Below the pieces are notes generated by a model that was not told the DNA's origin, made no database searches, and was given only the letters and a program-made list of their open reading frames with translations. From JBMHDN01 sp049889355 (GTDB taxonomy: Bacteria > Pseudomonadota > Alphaproteobacteria > Puniceispirillales > Puniceispirillaceae), in NCBI GenBank assembly GCA_049889355.1, contig JBMHDN010000041.1:1-53732 (forward strand): 53,732 nt of DNA, written 5' to 3'. The number at the start of each line of letters is the position of its first letter. Position 1 is the stretch's first letter. Positions 34,556-43,386 of this stretch are shown here, piece after piece. Both the position numbers and the translations under genes were made by a program.

Positions 34556-35644
34556 TTACCTCAGCTTCAGGGTGGAAAGACTAATCAAGGCGAGGATCAC
34601 CGAGATGATCCAAAAGCGGATAACAATGGTCGGCTCGGCCCAGCCTTTTTTCTCAAAATGGTGATGTAAAGGGGCCATCAGGAAAATCCGCTTTCCGGTG
34701 AGCTTAAAGCTCGCCACTTGGAGCATCACCGAGACGGTTTCGACCACAAACAACCCGCCTGCAATGGCCAGCACCAGCTCGTGGCGTGTCGCAACTGAGA
34801 TGGCACCAAGCGCACCGCCAAGGGCCAGCGAGCCTGTATCGCCCATAAAGACGCGCGCCGGCGGGGCGTTAAACCACAAAAAGCCAAGGCCCGCCCCTAT
34901 CAGCGCGCCGCAAATAGTGGCCAGCTCGCCTGTGCCCGGCACATAAGCAATCTGCAAATAGGTGGCAAACTGGAAATTACCTGAGAGATAGGCAATCAGC
35001 GCAAAACAGCCGGCGACAATCATGACAGGTACAATCGCCAGCCCATCGAGCCCATCTGTCAGATTGACCGCGTTAGATGCGCCAACCATCACAAAAATAG
35101 CAAAAGGCACATAGAATAAGCCCAGCGGAATCAGCACATCTTTAAAAAATGGTACCGCTACCGCATAGCGTAATTCGGCAGGTGAGAGCTGGATAAAAAT
35201 CAGGCTGGCGAACAATGCTGCGATGATCTGGCAGACCAGTTTGGTGCGCCCGCGCATGCCATCGCTTGAGCGCTTGGTCAGCTTGAACCAATCATCAGCT
35301 GCACCCACCAAACCAAATGACACCATCACCAGCAAGACAGGCCAGAGATAAGCATTATTCAGCGGTACCCAGAGCAGGGTGGAGATGACAAAGCTGCCGA
35401 GAATCATCAAACCGCCCATGGTTGGGGTCCCTGCTTTTTGCAGAATATGGCTTTCTGGACCATCTTTGCGGATAGGCTGACCTTCTGCCTGCTGGGCTTT
35501 CAGCCAACGGATGAAGGCAGGACCGATCATCAGGCTGATCATGAGGGCTGTCATCATCGCCCCACCTGTTCTGAAGGTGATGTATCTGAACAAATTGAAG
35601 AGCTGGAAATCATCAGCATATATCAGCAGTAAATCAGGCAACAT
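34556..35644 (-). CDS. mraY: Phospho-MurNAc-pentapeptide transferase MraY
   Basis: Integral membrane enzyme that makes lipid I from UDP-MurNAc-pentapeptide and undecaprenyl phosphate. Ten membrane segments. Key motifs are AGTPTMGGLMIL, GAADDWFKL with the catalytic Asp pair, SNAVNLTDGLDGLA, FMGDTGSLALGGALG and APLHHHFEKKGW. I chose ATG 35644 because GGGGGAG precedes it by about five bases, giving 362 residues; the frame is open further upstream only inside murF. It overlaps murF by 11 bp. Confidence 0.97.
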   Translation of the reverse strand: MLPDLLLIYADDFQLFNLFRYITFRTGGAMMTALMISLMIGPAFIRWLKAQQAEGQPIRKDGPESHILQKAGTPTMGGLMILGSFVISTLLWVPLNNAYLWPVLLVMVSFGLVGAADDWFKLTKRSSDGMRGRTKLVCQIIAALFASLIFIQLSPAELRYAVAVPFFKDVLIPLGLFYVPFAIFVMVGASNAVNLTDGLDGLAIVPVMIVAGCFALIAYLSGNFQFATYLQIAYVPGTGELATICGALIGAGLGFLWFNAPPARVFMGDTGSLALGGALGAISVATRHELVLAIAGGLFVVETVSVMLQVASFKLTGKRIFLMAPLHHHFEKKGWAEPTIVIRFWIISVILALISLSTLKLR

Positions 35645-37064
35645 GCGGCTCTCCCCCAGAGCGTGTTGATGTTTTTTGGGCAATAGCCAGCAAATCAGCC
35701 GCGATATGATGCGCACCTGAACCATGTGACCCTTTGATCAAAATCACATTGGCTTGTTTGAGCATGTCTTGAGCTGAGGACAGCGCATCTCGCCAGTTCT
35801 CAAAGCACTGGACAGACATTGCTTTATCCAATGTTTGGGCCAGAGATGTCATATAAGGGCCAATCGCAATCAGATGCGTGATACCGGCTTGTTCAATTTC
35901 TGTTTTCAGGGCGCTATGCGCTTCATCTGCAAAGCTGCCTAATTCCAGAATATCGCTCAAAATGGCGCCTTTATGACCGCCAGTTTGGCGACCCAGTTCA
36001 GACAGCGCGGCCATCATCGATTCAGGATTGGCGTTATAGGCATCATCTATCAGCATACAAAGATGGCTGTTTGTCTTGTATGTAGCGCGCCTGCCGCGCC
36101 CTGGCATGTCCTGCATCTCGCTCAACGCATCCAGACCGGCTTGCCTGTCCAGTCCCAGATGGTGGCACACAGCCATGAAGCTGAGGCTATTCACCGCCCA
36201 GTGCCGCGCGGTCATGCCAAGACGGCCATTAAGGCTCGCATCTGCTATGCTCAGCACCAGCGACTGGCCGGTTTGATCTGGCCTCGCATCAACAAGCCGG
36301 ATATCGCTTGTCTCATTTTCGCCAAAGCTGAGGATTTGAGTTGCCCCATGCTCAACAGCTAACTTTTTGAGATGCTCAAAAAACGCATTATCACGCGGCA
36401 GAATTGCAAGACCTTTTTTATCAAAACCTTCAAAGATTTCAGCCTTTGCATCTGCTATGCCGCTCAACCCGTCAAAATGGCCGATATGGGCAGCGCTGAT
36501 GGTGGTGATGATCGCGATGTCAGGCTGGAAAATCTGAGACAGGGCACGGATTTCACCTGCATGATTCATACCCATCTCTGCGACACAAAACTGGCTGTCA
36601 GCGGGCAGGTTGGCTAAGGTCAGCGGCAGGCCGATATGATTGTTTAGATTGCCTTTGGTGGCATAGGTTTTGCCAAAGGCTGAAAGGCCTGTGGCCAGTA
36701 TCTCTTTGGTGCCGGTTTTGCCAGCAGAGCCAGTAATGGCGATTTTCACGGCCTTTGTTTGCTGGGCAGCAAAACGAGCGAGGGCTGTAAGCGCCTCCAG
36801 CACATCCTCCACCACCAGCTGAGGCACAGTTGCGCCTGCCACCAGCTGGCTGGTGAGGGCCATCTGATGCTTATCAGCCTCTAAATCGACAACAAAATCA
36901 TGACCATCAGACTTAGTGCCCTTTAAGGCGACAAAACAGCCTGATGGCCCCAGCTCCTTTGAATTAATCGCCAGATGAGACGGCGATTGCACGGGCATAT
37001 GGCCTGCTGCCCAATGGCCACCTGTTATCTGTGCCATATCTTGATGGGTAAAGAGAAGGGTCAT
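35634..37064 (-). CDS. murF: UDP-MurNAc-tripeptide--D-Ala-D-Ala ligase MurF
   Basis: Attaches D-Ala-D-Ala to complete the pentapeptide. Features: SKELGPSGCFVALKG near the N-terminus, ATP loop ITGSAGKTGTKEILATGL near residue 110, GNLNNHIGLPLTL, EMGMNHAGEI, and DDAYNANPESMMAAL. Length 476. ATGA overlap with murE and 11-bp overlap with mraY. Confidence 0.97.
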   Translation of the reverse strand: MTLLFTHQDMAQITGGHWAAGHMPVQSPSHLAINSKELGPSGCFVALKGTKSDGHDFVVDLEADKHQMALTSQLVAGATVPQLVVEDVLEALTALARFAAQQTKAVKIAITGSAGKTGTKEILATGLSAFGKTYATKGNLNNHIGLPLTLANLPADSQFCVAEMGMNHAGEIRALSQIFQPDIAIITTISAAHIGHFDGLSGIADAKAEIFEGFDKKGLAILPRDNAFFEHLKKLAVEHGATQILSFGENETSDIRLVDARPDQTGQSLVLSIADASLNGRLGMTARHWAVNSLSFMAVCHHLGLDRQAGLDALSEMQDMPGRGRRATYKTNSHLCMLIDDAYNANPESMMAALSELGRQTGGHKGAILSDILELGSFADEAHSALKTEIEQAGITHLIAIGPYMTSLAQTLDKAMSVQCFENWRDALSSAQDMLKQANVILIKGSHGSGAHHIAADLLAIAQKTSTRSGGEPHVA

Positions 37065-38608
37065 CTGCGCGCCTCCTCTGATTGCGCAGAGGCTGCCAGC
37101 GCATTTCTGGCGATCGCTGCATCATCAAAAGGCAAGGTCTCATGGCCGATCATTTGAACTGTCTCATGGCCTTTGCCTGCTATCAGCAGGCCATCATCCG
37201 GGCCGAGCTTGTCAATGGCTGTCTTAATCGCGAGATCGCGGGGTGATATCTCATCAGCCTCTGGGCAGGCTTTGATGATGTCAGCACGTATCGCAGCCGG
37301 GTCCTCATGGCGCGGATTATCATCTGTGATGATGATTTCATCTGCAAGCTGCGCTGCCACTTCGCCCATTAAATGACGCTTGGATTGGTCGCGATTGCCA
37401 CCACAGCCGAAAACCACGCTCAATTTGCCAGATACTTCGGCGCGCATGGCTTTTAAGGCCACTTTTAGCGCATCAGGCGTATGGGCGTAATCTACAACCA
37501 CACGGCCAGTACCGGCGGGCCCGTGGATGCGTTGCATCCGCCCTGGCACAGGTTTGAGATAAGGCAGAGCCCCGAGCGATTCAGCCAGAGACAGGCCGGA
37601 GCGCATCGCCGCAACAGCTGCCATCAGTGCGTTCACTGCCTGAAAATCACCACTAAGGGCAATCGGGTAGATATAAGATTGGCCTTGCACCTCTAGATGG
37701 ATGGTTTGACCAAAATCATGGGCTTCGATCTTGTCGATCCTGAAATCAGCATCCTTATGGCGGCCAATGGTGGTTACCACACAATGCTGGCCTCTCAGCC
37801 GTGCAGCCAGCTTTTCACCCCAGCTATCTTCCAGCGCAATAATGGCCTGACCTGCGGGTAGCAAATCACGTTCGAACAACAAGGCTTTGGCCTCGAAATA
37901 GGCATCCATTGTGTCGTGATAATCCAGATGGTCCTGGCTGAGATTGGTAAATAAAGCCAGATGGATAGGTGTGTCTGCCAATCTCTGTTGAACAAGGCCA
38001 TGGCTTGACGCTTCAAAGGCAAGATGCGTGATGTTTTGGTCTGCCAGCATATTTAGCGACTGGAAAAGCCGCTCTGTGGGCGGTGTGGTTAGCGATAAAG
38101 TGTTTTCTATGAGCGCCTTTTTGGGATCTAACGGGCGTACTGGCACAGAGCGGCGCAGGCCAAGCGTGCCCATAGAGGCGCTGTTCCAGCTGGCACGCTG
38201 CCAAATCTGGCGCAAATATTCAACAATCGACGATTTGCCATTAGTGCCTGTCACCGCGGCGATAAAGCCAGGGCGTTTTGGCCAGAAATAAGAGCAGCTA
38301 TGGGCATAGGTCAGGCGCGTATCATCGGAGACAATACGGGCAATATGCTCTGGTAAATCCAGAGCCCTGTCATCAGTGATAACTCCAATCGCCCCGCGTG
38401 CCAGCGCATCGTCAATATGATCATGCCCATCTGACTGGCTCCCTTGCAAGGCGGCGAAAACCATACCAGCTGTGATCTGGCGCGAATCGCTGCCAAGGCC
38501 GGTCAGGGTCTGATGGGCTATGTTTTCTTCTGTGTCATCTGCCAAGAAACCGAGGGCAGACACAGCCGGCTTGGTGGCCAGATAGGTGATCAAATCAGAA
38601 AGATGCAT
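37061..38608 (-). CDS. murE: UDP-MurNAc-dipeptide--meso-DAP ligase MurE
   Basis: Adds the third stem residue. The DNPR motif (IITDDNPRHEDPAAIRADI, near residue 430) predicts meso-diaminopimelate rather than lysine. ATP loop AVTGTNGKSSIVEYLRQ, an LTTPPTERLF stretch, EASSHGLVQQRL and DYAHTPDALKVAL are present. I chose ATG 38608 (MHLSDL) because GGAGG lies six to seven bases upstream; the frame extends to 38629. It overlaps ftsI by 14 bp and murF by 4 bp. Confidence 0.97.
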   Translation of the reverse strand: MHLSDLITYLATKPAVSALGFLADDTEENIAHQTLTGLGSDSRQITAGMVFAALQGSQSDGHDHIDDALARGAIGVITDDRALDLPEHIARIVSDDTRLTYAHSCSYFWPKRPGFIAAVTGTNGKSSIVEYLRQIWQRASWNSASMGTLGLRRSVPVRPLDPKKALIENTLSLTTPPTERLFQSLNMLADQNITHLAFEASSHGLVQQRLADTPIHLALFTNLSQDHLDYHDTMDAYFEAKALLFERDLLPAGQAIIALEDSWGEKLAARLRGQHCVVTTIGRHKDADFRIDKIEAHDFGQTIHLEVQGQSYIYPIALSGDFQAVNALMAAVAAMRSGLSLAESLGALPYLKPVPGRMQRIHGPAGTGRVVVDYAHTPDALKVALKAMRAEVSGKLSVVFGCGGNRDQSKRHLMGEVAAQLADEIIITDDNPRHEDPAAIRADIIKACPEADEISPRDLAIKTAIDKLGPDDGLLIAGKGHETVQMIGHETLPFDDAAIARNALAASAQSEEARR

Positions 38609-40319
38609 AAACCGCCTCCTCTCCATCAATAATCACTTCTGGCAAGAGATTGAGGCGCATTTCAGGCGACATTTCGGCAATAGGATGCACACCTAATAGA
38701 GGAGCGGCCTGCTCTACCACTCTCTTCACGATAGGGGCGGTGACCCAGCCCGCTGTGGCATAGCCATAGCTGAATTTTTGGCCTTTTGGCTCATCGACCA
38801 TCGCAAAAATCAGATAGCGCGGGTCATGCGCTGGAAAGGTGCCGACAAAAGAAACGCGGTTGGCTTTGCGATCATAACCCTTAGCTTTGATTTTCTCAGC
38901 CGTACCGGTTTTGCCGCCCACCAGATAGCCTTTGGCCTCTGCAAAATTGCCTGTCCCTGAGGGGTGAGCGACCACCAGGCGCATCATAGAGCGCACTGCA
39001 CGGGCTGTCTCGGGGCTGAAAATACGGCTGCGGGTGAGGGGCGCGTCTGTGCTGCGCTTTATCAAGGTGGGCTCAATATAAAACCCATCACCTGCCGCAG
39101 CAGAAATCGCCGCAGCTGCCTGAACCGGGCTGACCGAGAGACCATGCCCAAAAGAGATGGTCAGGCTGGCAATGCGTCCCCAATTTTGTGGGACTAGCGG
39201 GCGGGCATTTTCTGGAATTTCAAGATTGCTGGGTTGCAAAAGCTGCAATTTATCCATAAAGGCACGCTGGGTTTGAGGGCCAATTTTATCGGCCATATGT
39301 GCTGAGCCGATATTAGATGAATGCACCAGAATTTCTGAAATATTCAATGCCCGCTTAAACGGGTGATAATCGCGGATAGCAAAGCGTGAAATGCGGATAG
39401 GCTTGGCCACATCAATGCGATCTTTAATCTGGACAGCACCGGTCTCAAGCGCAATCGCGGTATTCAGGATTTTGAAGATAGAGCCCATTTCAAACACACC
39501 CTTGGCTGCTTGATTAAAACGGGCCTTGTCAGTTGAGCGCATTAAATGGTTGGGATCAAAATCTGGCAGAGAGGCCATGGCCAGTATCTCACCATTTTTC
39601 ATATCCAGAATAAGACCTGCCCCTGCAATTGCCTCAAAGCGTTCGATCTGGCTGCTGATTTCGCGGCGCAAAATTGCCTGTAAGCCCAAATCAATAGACA
39701 GCTGAACAGTCTCGCCGCGCGCCAGCGCATCATTCATACCAGCCTCAATGCCAGCAATGCCTTTGCCATCCACATCAACCGCGCCCAAGAGATGGGCCGC
39801 TTCTTGTCCTTGTGGATAGAGGCGGGTAGAAGAGGGGCTAACAAATACGCCTGGCAGGCCAAGCTGCAAAATCTCAGCATGGCGGCGCGGCGTGATCTTG
39901 CGGTCCAGCTCAACATAGCGGGTGTTTTTGCCCAGCAGCTTGTAAATATCATCAGCTGATTTATCACTGATCAGCGGGGCAAGGCTGTTTGCCACACGCC
40001 GCGGGTTCAAAAGCTGTTTTGGATCGGCATGCAAGACCATAACAGGCAAGGTAGAGGCTAAGAGCCGTCCGCGCCTATCCACAATCAACCCGCGCTCTGC
40101 GACCGATTGCGGTTTTTGATAGCTTTTCGCATTTTCACTAAATACCGCAAGCTGGAGCGCTTGTGCCCCAATGCCACCAAAACACAGACAAGCGAAAAAC
40201 GCCGCAAAAGCCAGCCGGCCACGCGCGATTTTCCAGCTTTTGGCTGGCTCAGGACGTGCAGGCCAAATCAGCGAGAGCAGCCAAGGTCTTTTTGATATAT
40301 TGGCAGGCTGGCGGGGCAT
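38595..40319 (-). CDS. ftsI: Septal transpeptidase FtsI (PBP3)
   Basis: Class B penicillin-binding protein cross-linking septal peptidoglycan. It has a short cytoplasmic tail, one membrane helix (LAFAAFFACLCFGGIGAQAL, about residues 32-51), a pedestal domain (RGLIVDRRGRLLAST) and a transpeptidase domain. The nucleophile motif is GSIFK near 279, the second SSN is in HSSNIGSAHMAD and the third is GGKTGTAEK. The common STVKP motif is replaced by SIFK, as in many alphaproteobacteria. Length 574. Three bases from ftsL. Confidence 0.96.
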   Translation of the reverse strand: MPRQPANISKRPWLLSLIWPARPEPAKSWKIARGRLAFAAFFACLCFGGIGAQALQLAVFSENAKSYQKPQSVAERGLIVDRRGRLLASTLPVMVLHADPKQLLNPRRVANSLAPLISDKSADDIYKLLGKNTRYVELDRKITPRRHAEILQLGLPGVFVSPSSTRLYPQGQEAAHLLGAVDVDGKGIAGIEAGMNDALARGETVQLSIDLGLQAILRREISSQIERFEAIAGAGLILDMKNGEILAMASLPDFDPNHLMRSTDKARFNQAAKGVFEMGSIFKILNTAIALETGAVQIKDRIDVAKPIRISRFAIRDYHPFKRALNISEILVHSSNIGSAHMADKIGPQTQRAFMDKLQLLQPSNLEIPENARPLVPQNWGRIASLTISFGHGLSVSPVQAAAAISAAAGDGFYIEPTLIKRSTDAPLTRSRIFSPETARAVRSMMRLVVAHPSGTGNFAEAKGYLVGGKTGTAEKIKAKGYDRKANRVSFVGTFPAHDPRYLIFAMVDEPKGQKFSYGYATAGWVTAPIVKRVVEQAAPLLGVHPIAEMSPEMRLNLLPEVIIDGEEAVYASF

Positions 40320-40322
40320 GGT

Positions 40323-40736
40323 CTAACGCGCGCCTCCTGTCAGTGCCACCGGACGTGCTTTTGGCACTGTTACAGATAGGGATGGGACCTTAGGCTGTTG
40401 ACTGGCCTCTAAGACATTCGGGCCATCACCGCCTGACGCGCCCTCATCCTTGCTGATGCTGGTTCCGGGGCGCATAGGTATAGCCTGAAGCGGCAAAATC
40501 CGATCTTTGGTGATAGGCTGCATGGCCAAGAGGCCTGAAGAGAGGGTCTGGATGCGATCAGGGCGGCTGAGATAGGCCCATTCTGCTTCCAGAACCAGCG
40601 TGTTTTTCTTTTCAAGCTGAATTTCGCGTTTCAGGCGCGCCAGCTCGTCATACCGGCTATCAACAGAGGTCTTGACCAGATAGAGGCCGCCGCCACACAG
40701 CGCGATCAACAGGCTTGCAATCAAAATAATACGCAT
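40323..40736 (-). CDS. ftsL: Cell division protein FtsL
   Basis: Small bitopic divisome protein forming a coiled coil with FtsB. It has a membrane helix at residues 2-22 (IILIASLLIALCGGGLYLV) followed by a coiled-coil region (YDELARLKREIQLEKKNTLVLEA) and the AYLSRPDRIQ segment typical of alphaproteobacterial FtsL. The C-terminal tail is Pro/Ser-rich. I chose ATG 40736; a TTG three codons upstream at 40745 would overlap the rsmH stop. GGAGG lies ten bases before the ATG. Position between rsmH and ftsI supports the call. Confidence 0.88.
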   Translation of the reverse strand: MRIILIASLLIALCGGGLYLVKTSVDSRYDELARLKREIQLEKKNTLVLEAEWAYLSRPDRIQTLSSGLLAMQPITKDRILPLQAIPMRPGTSISKDEGASGGDGPNVLEASQQPKVPSLSVTVPKARPVALTGGAR

Positions 40737-40741
40737 AAGGA

Positions 40742-41728
40742 TCAAGCCTCCATTTGATGGTGGTTCGCGGTTGCATCACGCTGCCAGACTGGGGCATCAG
40801 TGCGCCGTGCAGCACGTAATTTTGCAGAACGTGCACGTGGATTGCTGGCTGCTTCTTGCGGACTGGCGGCAATGGCTTTGCGGCTGATGAGCTCAAAACT
40901 GGCAGGCTGGGCGATGGTGTCTGGCAAATGGCGTGAAGGGCGGGCACCGCGTCCTGAGCGAGGAGTCAGAAATTGTTTCACCAGCCGATCTTCTAGCGAA
41001 TGAAAACTGACTACCACCAATAGGCCACCTGGCTTGAGCACCGCTTCTGCTGCGCTGAGCGCGTCTTCAATTTCCCGCAATTCGTCATTGACCTCGATAC
41101 GCAAGGCCTGAAAAGTGCGTGTCGCCGGATCAGACTGGCCTGGTTTCGGGCGCGGCAATACAGAGCGCACAATATCTGCCAGCGCCAAGGTGGTGGTAAT
41201 CGGCGCGCTCTCTCTGGCTTTAATAATAGCCCGCGCAATCCGGCGTGATGCCCGATCCTCGCCATAGCGCCAGATGATATCTGCTAGCTTGGTCTCTGAC
41301 GCATCATTCACAATATCGGCAGCGCTGAGGCCTGATTTGGACATGCGCATATCCAGCGGCCCATCACGCATGAAAGAAAAACCGCGCGCCGCCTCGTCAA
41401 GCTGAGTCGAGCAAACCCCCAAATCAAAGACAATGCCGTCTAGCTGACTAAAATCAGTCTCTTGGATCAAGCTCGACAGATTGCCAAAGGTGCCTTGCAA
41501 TAATAAAAAGCGGCTACCATAAGATGCCATTTTCGCCTGGCCACGTGCAATCGCATCAGGATCGCGGTCAATTGCTGCCAGATGACAGTTCGCGCTGTCT
41601 AATATGGCTGAGGAATAGCCGCCATTGCCAAAAGTGGCATCCAGATAATAGGCGTTGTCTTTTGGGCTGAGTGCGCCGAGCACCTCAGGCAACATGACGG
41701 GAACATGCAATCCCGATGCCTGGCTCAT
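40742..41728 (-). CDS. rsmH: 16S rRNA m4C1402 methyltransferase RsmH (MraW)
   Basis: Methylates N4 of C1402 in 16S rRNA. VPVMLPEVLGALSPKDN, ATFGNGGYSSAIL (SAM site), AIDRDPDAI, FDLGVCSTQLDEAARGFSF, and VVSFHSLEDRLVKQF are diagnostic. Length 328. Conserved second gene of the dcw cluster; overlaps mraZ by 4 bp. Confidence 0.97.
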   Translation of the reverse strand: MSQASGLHVPVMLPEVLGALSPKDNAYYLDATFGNGGYSSAILDSANCHLAAIDRDPDAIARGQAKMASYGSRFLLLQGTFGNLSSLIQETDFSQLDGIVFDLGVCSTQLDEAARGFSFMRDGPLDMRMSKSGLSAADIVNDASETKLADIIWRYGEDRASRRIARAIIKARESAPITTTLALADIVRSVLPRPKPGQSDPATRTFQALRIEVNDELREIEDALSAAEAVLKPGGLLVVVSFHSLEDRLVKQFLTPRSGRGARPSRHLPDTIAQPASFELISRKAIAASPQEAASNPRARSAKLRAARRTDAPVWQRDATANHHQMEA

Positions 41729-42195
41729 CGCCCCTCCAATCCAGATTGTCTGCGGCCAAGCTTCAGGCTTGGCATGCCACCTGATTTTGCGCGATCTCTG
41801 GCCTGCTTTTCACGGTTATGGAAGCTGGCAGGTGCCCAGATCTGAAAGGAGCGCCCAATACCTGCAAAAAGGGCTGTGCCATCTAGCTCGGCAAAAGAGA
41901 TGAAATCAGCTGAGAGCATCATCCGGCCTTCGCTGTCCAGGCGCATTTCCTGTGCAGAAGACAGCATAGCCTGCAAAGTGGCTGCTTCTTCAGAGAGCGC
42001 ATCCAGCTCGTCAATCGCATCAACAATTTGATTGATCCGCTCAGGGCCACATCCTTCAAGGCAGGGGTGGGTTAGTGATTTGAAGAGATAAAGAGGGGCA
42101 TGCTGGCGCTCCAGCACTGACCGGAAAGGCGCCGGCACAGACAGCCGACCTTTTTTATCAATCCGGTTCTCGAATGTGGATAAAAACAAATCCAC
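41725..42195 (-). CDS. mraZ: Transcriptional regulator MraZ
   Basis: DNA-binding repressor of the dcw cluster with two SpoVT/AbrB-like half-domains. The first is FENRIDKKGRLSVPAPFRSVL and the second EMRLDSEGRMMLSADFISFAELDG, each with the DxxGR core. It acts on TGGG repeats upstream of its own gene, and such repeats are seen at 42275-42340. Length 156. First gene of the cluster; overlaps rsmH by 4 bp. Confidence 0.96.
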   Translation of the reverse strand: MDLFLSTFENRIDKKGRLSVPAPFRSVLERQHAPLYLFKSLTHPCLEGCGPERINQIVDAIDELDALSEEAATLQAMLSSAQEMRLDSEGRMMLSADFISFAELDGTALFAGIGRSFQIWAPASFHNREKQARDRAKSGGMPSLKLGRRQSGLEGR

Positions 42196-42274
42196 TTTTC
42201 ATGCTCCCCAAAAAACGCGTTTCACCCTTGTTTCTGTTCTGTCTGATGCAGAGGGACGTCTCCCGTGCAGAAAC

Positions 42275-42340
42275 TGGGTTATTATGGGATATCATGGGAT
42301 TTGATGGTTCGTCAATGGGAAACAGCATGTTTTTCATGGG
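42275..42340 (-). promoter_or_regulatory. MraZ operator array upstream of mraZ
   Basis: On the plus strand TGGG begins at 42275, 42285 and 42295, exactly 10 bp apart, with a degenerate TGGTT at 42305 and further TGGGA at 42316 and 42337. TGGGN with 5-base spacers is the known MraZ target. On the minus strand TTGACG (42316-42311) could be a -35 element lying among the boxes, with a weak -10 near 42293. Autorepression of the cluster is inferred. Confidence 0.8.
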
Positions 42341-42569
42341 AAAACCTAATAAAATCAATGTTTTAAAAGTGATTTATAAGCATATTTATATAAAACACTG
42401 TATTCATTGAATTATTTTGTATTTGGGAGATTTGTTCTGTTTGTTCCTTAAATGTTCTGTTTTTTCGATAACACATTGATTCCACGCATGTAATTACTGA
42501 GGCTGAAGCGCTGTTCAGCTGGCAGAATAGAAAAGATGTTTGGATGTTTGGCAGGCGAAACCGATAGGC
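42341..42569. other. AT-rich gap between the small basic gene and mraZ boxes
   Basis: About 230 bp with no supported gene. It is markedly AT-rich from 42341 to 42430, more than anywhere else nearby. It must carry the end of the upstream minus-strand gene and may contribute an UP-element to the mraZ promoter. I see no clear terminator hairpin. Confidence 0.5.
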
Positions 42570-42776
42570 TCAGCGTGACCTCTCCAGCCTGATCAGCATA
42601 GAGCCTGTTTTGGCTTCAATTGCGCGGGCGAGCTGGATGTTAGGGCGTGTTTTCAAGGCCTTTTTGACCGCAAGCCGCACCGCGAGCCGCGAGCCGGAAA
42701 GAGTCTGAACAGTCAGCCACTGTCCTTCTTTTGATTGAATTTGAATTTTTACAAGGCCTTTTGGTTGGGGTGCCAT
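42570..42776 (-). CDS. Small basic hypothetical protein, 68 aa
   Basis: Starts at ATG 42776 with GGAG six bases upstream; a frame back to 42812 lacks a signal. The peptide is rich in Lys and Arg (VKIQIQSKEGQWLTVQTLSG then SRLAVRLAVKKALKTRP), soluble, and of no family I know. It lies between rnpB and mraZ in the same direction. It could be a nucleic-acid binding protein on charge alone, which is weak evidence. Confidence 0.55.
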   Translation of the reverse strand: MAPQPKGLVKIQIQSKEGQWLTVQTLSGSRLAVRLAVKKALKTRPNIQLARAIEAKTGSMLIRLERSR

Positions 42777-42929
42777 AACCTGCTCCGCTTCCTTGGTTAG
42801 ATGATTTAGCAAGGGCGGAAGCTTAGCAGTGGTTAACTTAAAAAAAAGTTAATGAGGCATCAGATTTTTTATCTATCTGCCTAGTTTGAACAAAGTGAGG
42901 GTCAGGCCTATGCGGGCAATTGAAAAAAG

Positions 42930-43316
42930 CAAGTCAGATGGCCTATAAGCCGGGTTCTGTTCAAGGCAGTTAAAACTGCCTCTTGATGGCTATTCATCTA
43001 GGACGCCTGTTGCCAGACATCTCAAGCAACCTACCCGGGCATCTCTGGCAGGATCACCAGTGCTGAAATCAGCCATGCCGCTCTCGGTTTTGCTTCGGAT
43101 GGGGTTTACCCTGCCAGTGCTGTCACCAGCCCTGCGGTGCGCTCTTACCGCCCCTTTTCACCCTTACCATGCCGATAAAGGGCATGGCGGTCTGTTTTCT
43201 GTGGCACTTTCCCTGAGGTTACCCTCGCTGGCCGTTAGCCAGCATCCTGATCCTGTGAAGCCCGGACTTTCCTCTCGCCGCACGCGGCCAGCAGCCATCC
43301 GGCCATCTGCATTGCA
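42930..43316 (-). ncRNA. rnpB: RNase P RNA, bacterial type A
   Basis: Catalytic RNA of RNase P, which matures tRNA 5' ends. On the minus strand the 5' conserved region GAGGAAAGTCCGGGCT (43274-43259), the P10-P12 region and the 3' ACAGAACCCGGCTTATAGG all match type A. Ends are set by helix P1: GGCCATCTG at 43301-43309 pairs perfectly with CAGATGGCC at 42935-42943. A run of six T (minus strand, 42928-42923) follows. A strong promoter places the 5' end near 43316. No protein gene overlaps it. Confidence 0.96.
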
Positions 43317-43322
43317 GTTCAT

Positions 43323-43351
43323 ATTATCTGAATATTTGATGAGATGGTCAA
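43323..43351 (-). promoter_or_regulatory. Sigma-70 promoter of rnpB
   Basis: On the minus strand -35 TTGACC (43351-43346), 17-base spacer, -10 GATAAT (43328-43323). The expected transcription start, about seven bases downstream near 43316, agrees with the RNA 5' end derived from helix P1. Confidence 0.85.
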
Positions 43352-43386
43352 GATGACAGGTTGGTCATACACACAGAAACCTCTTG

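Noticed and set aside
42341..42430. AT-rich stretch as a replication origin or mobile element scar
   Set aside because: No repeated DnaA boxes, no inverted repeats or target duplications; promoter-proximal AT richness explains it.
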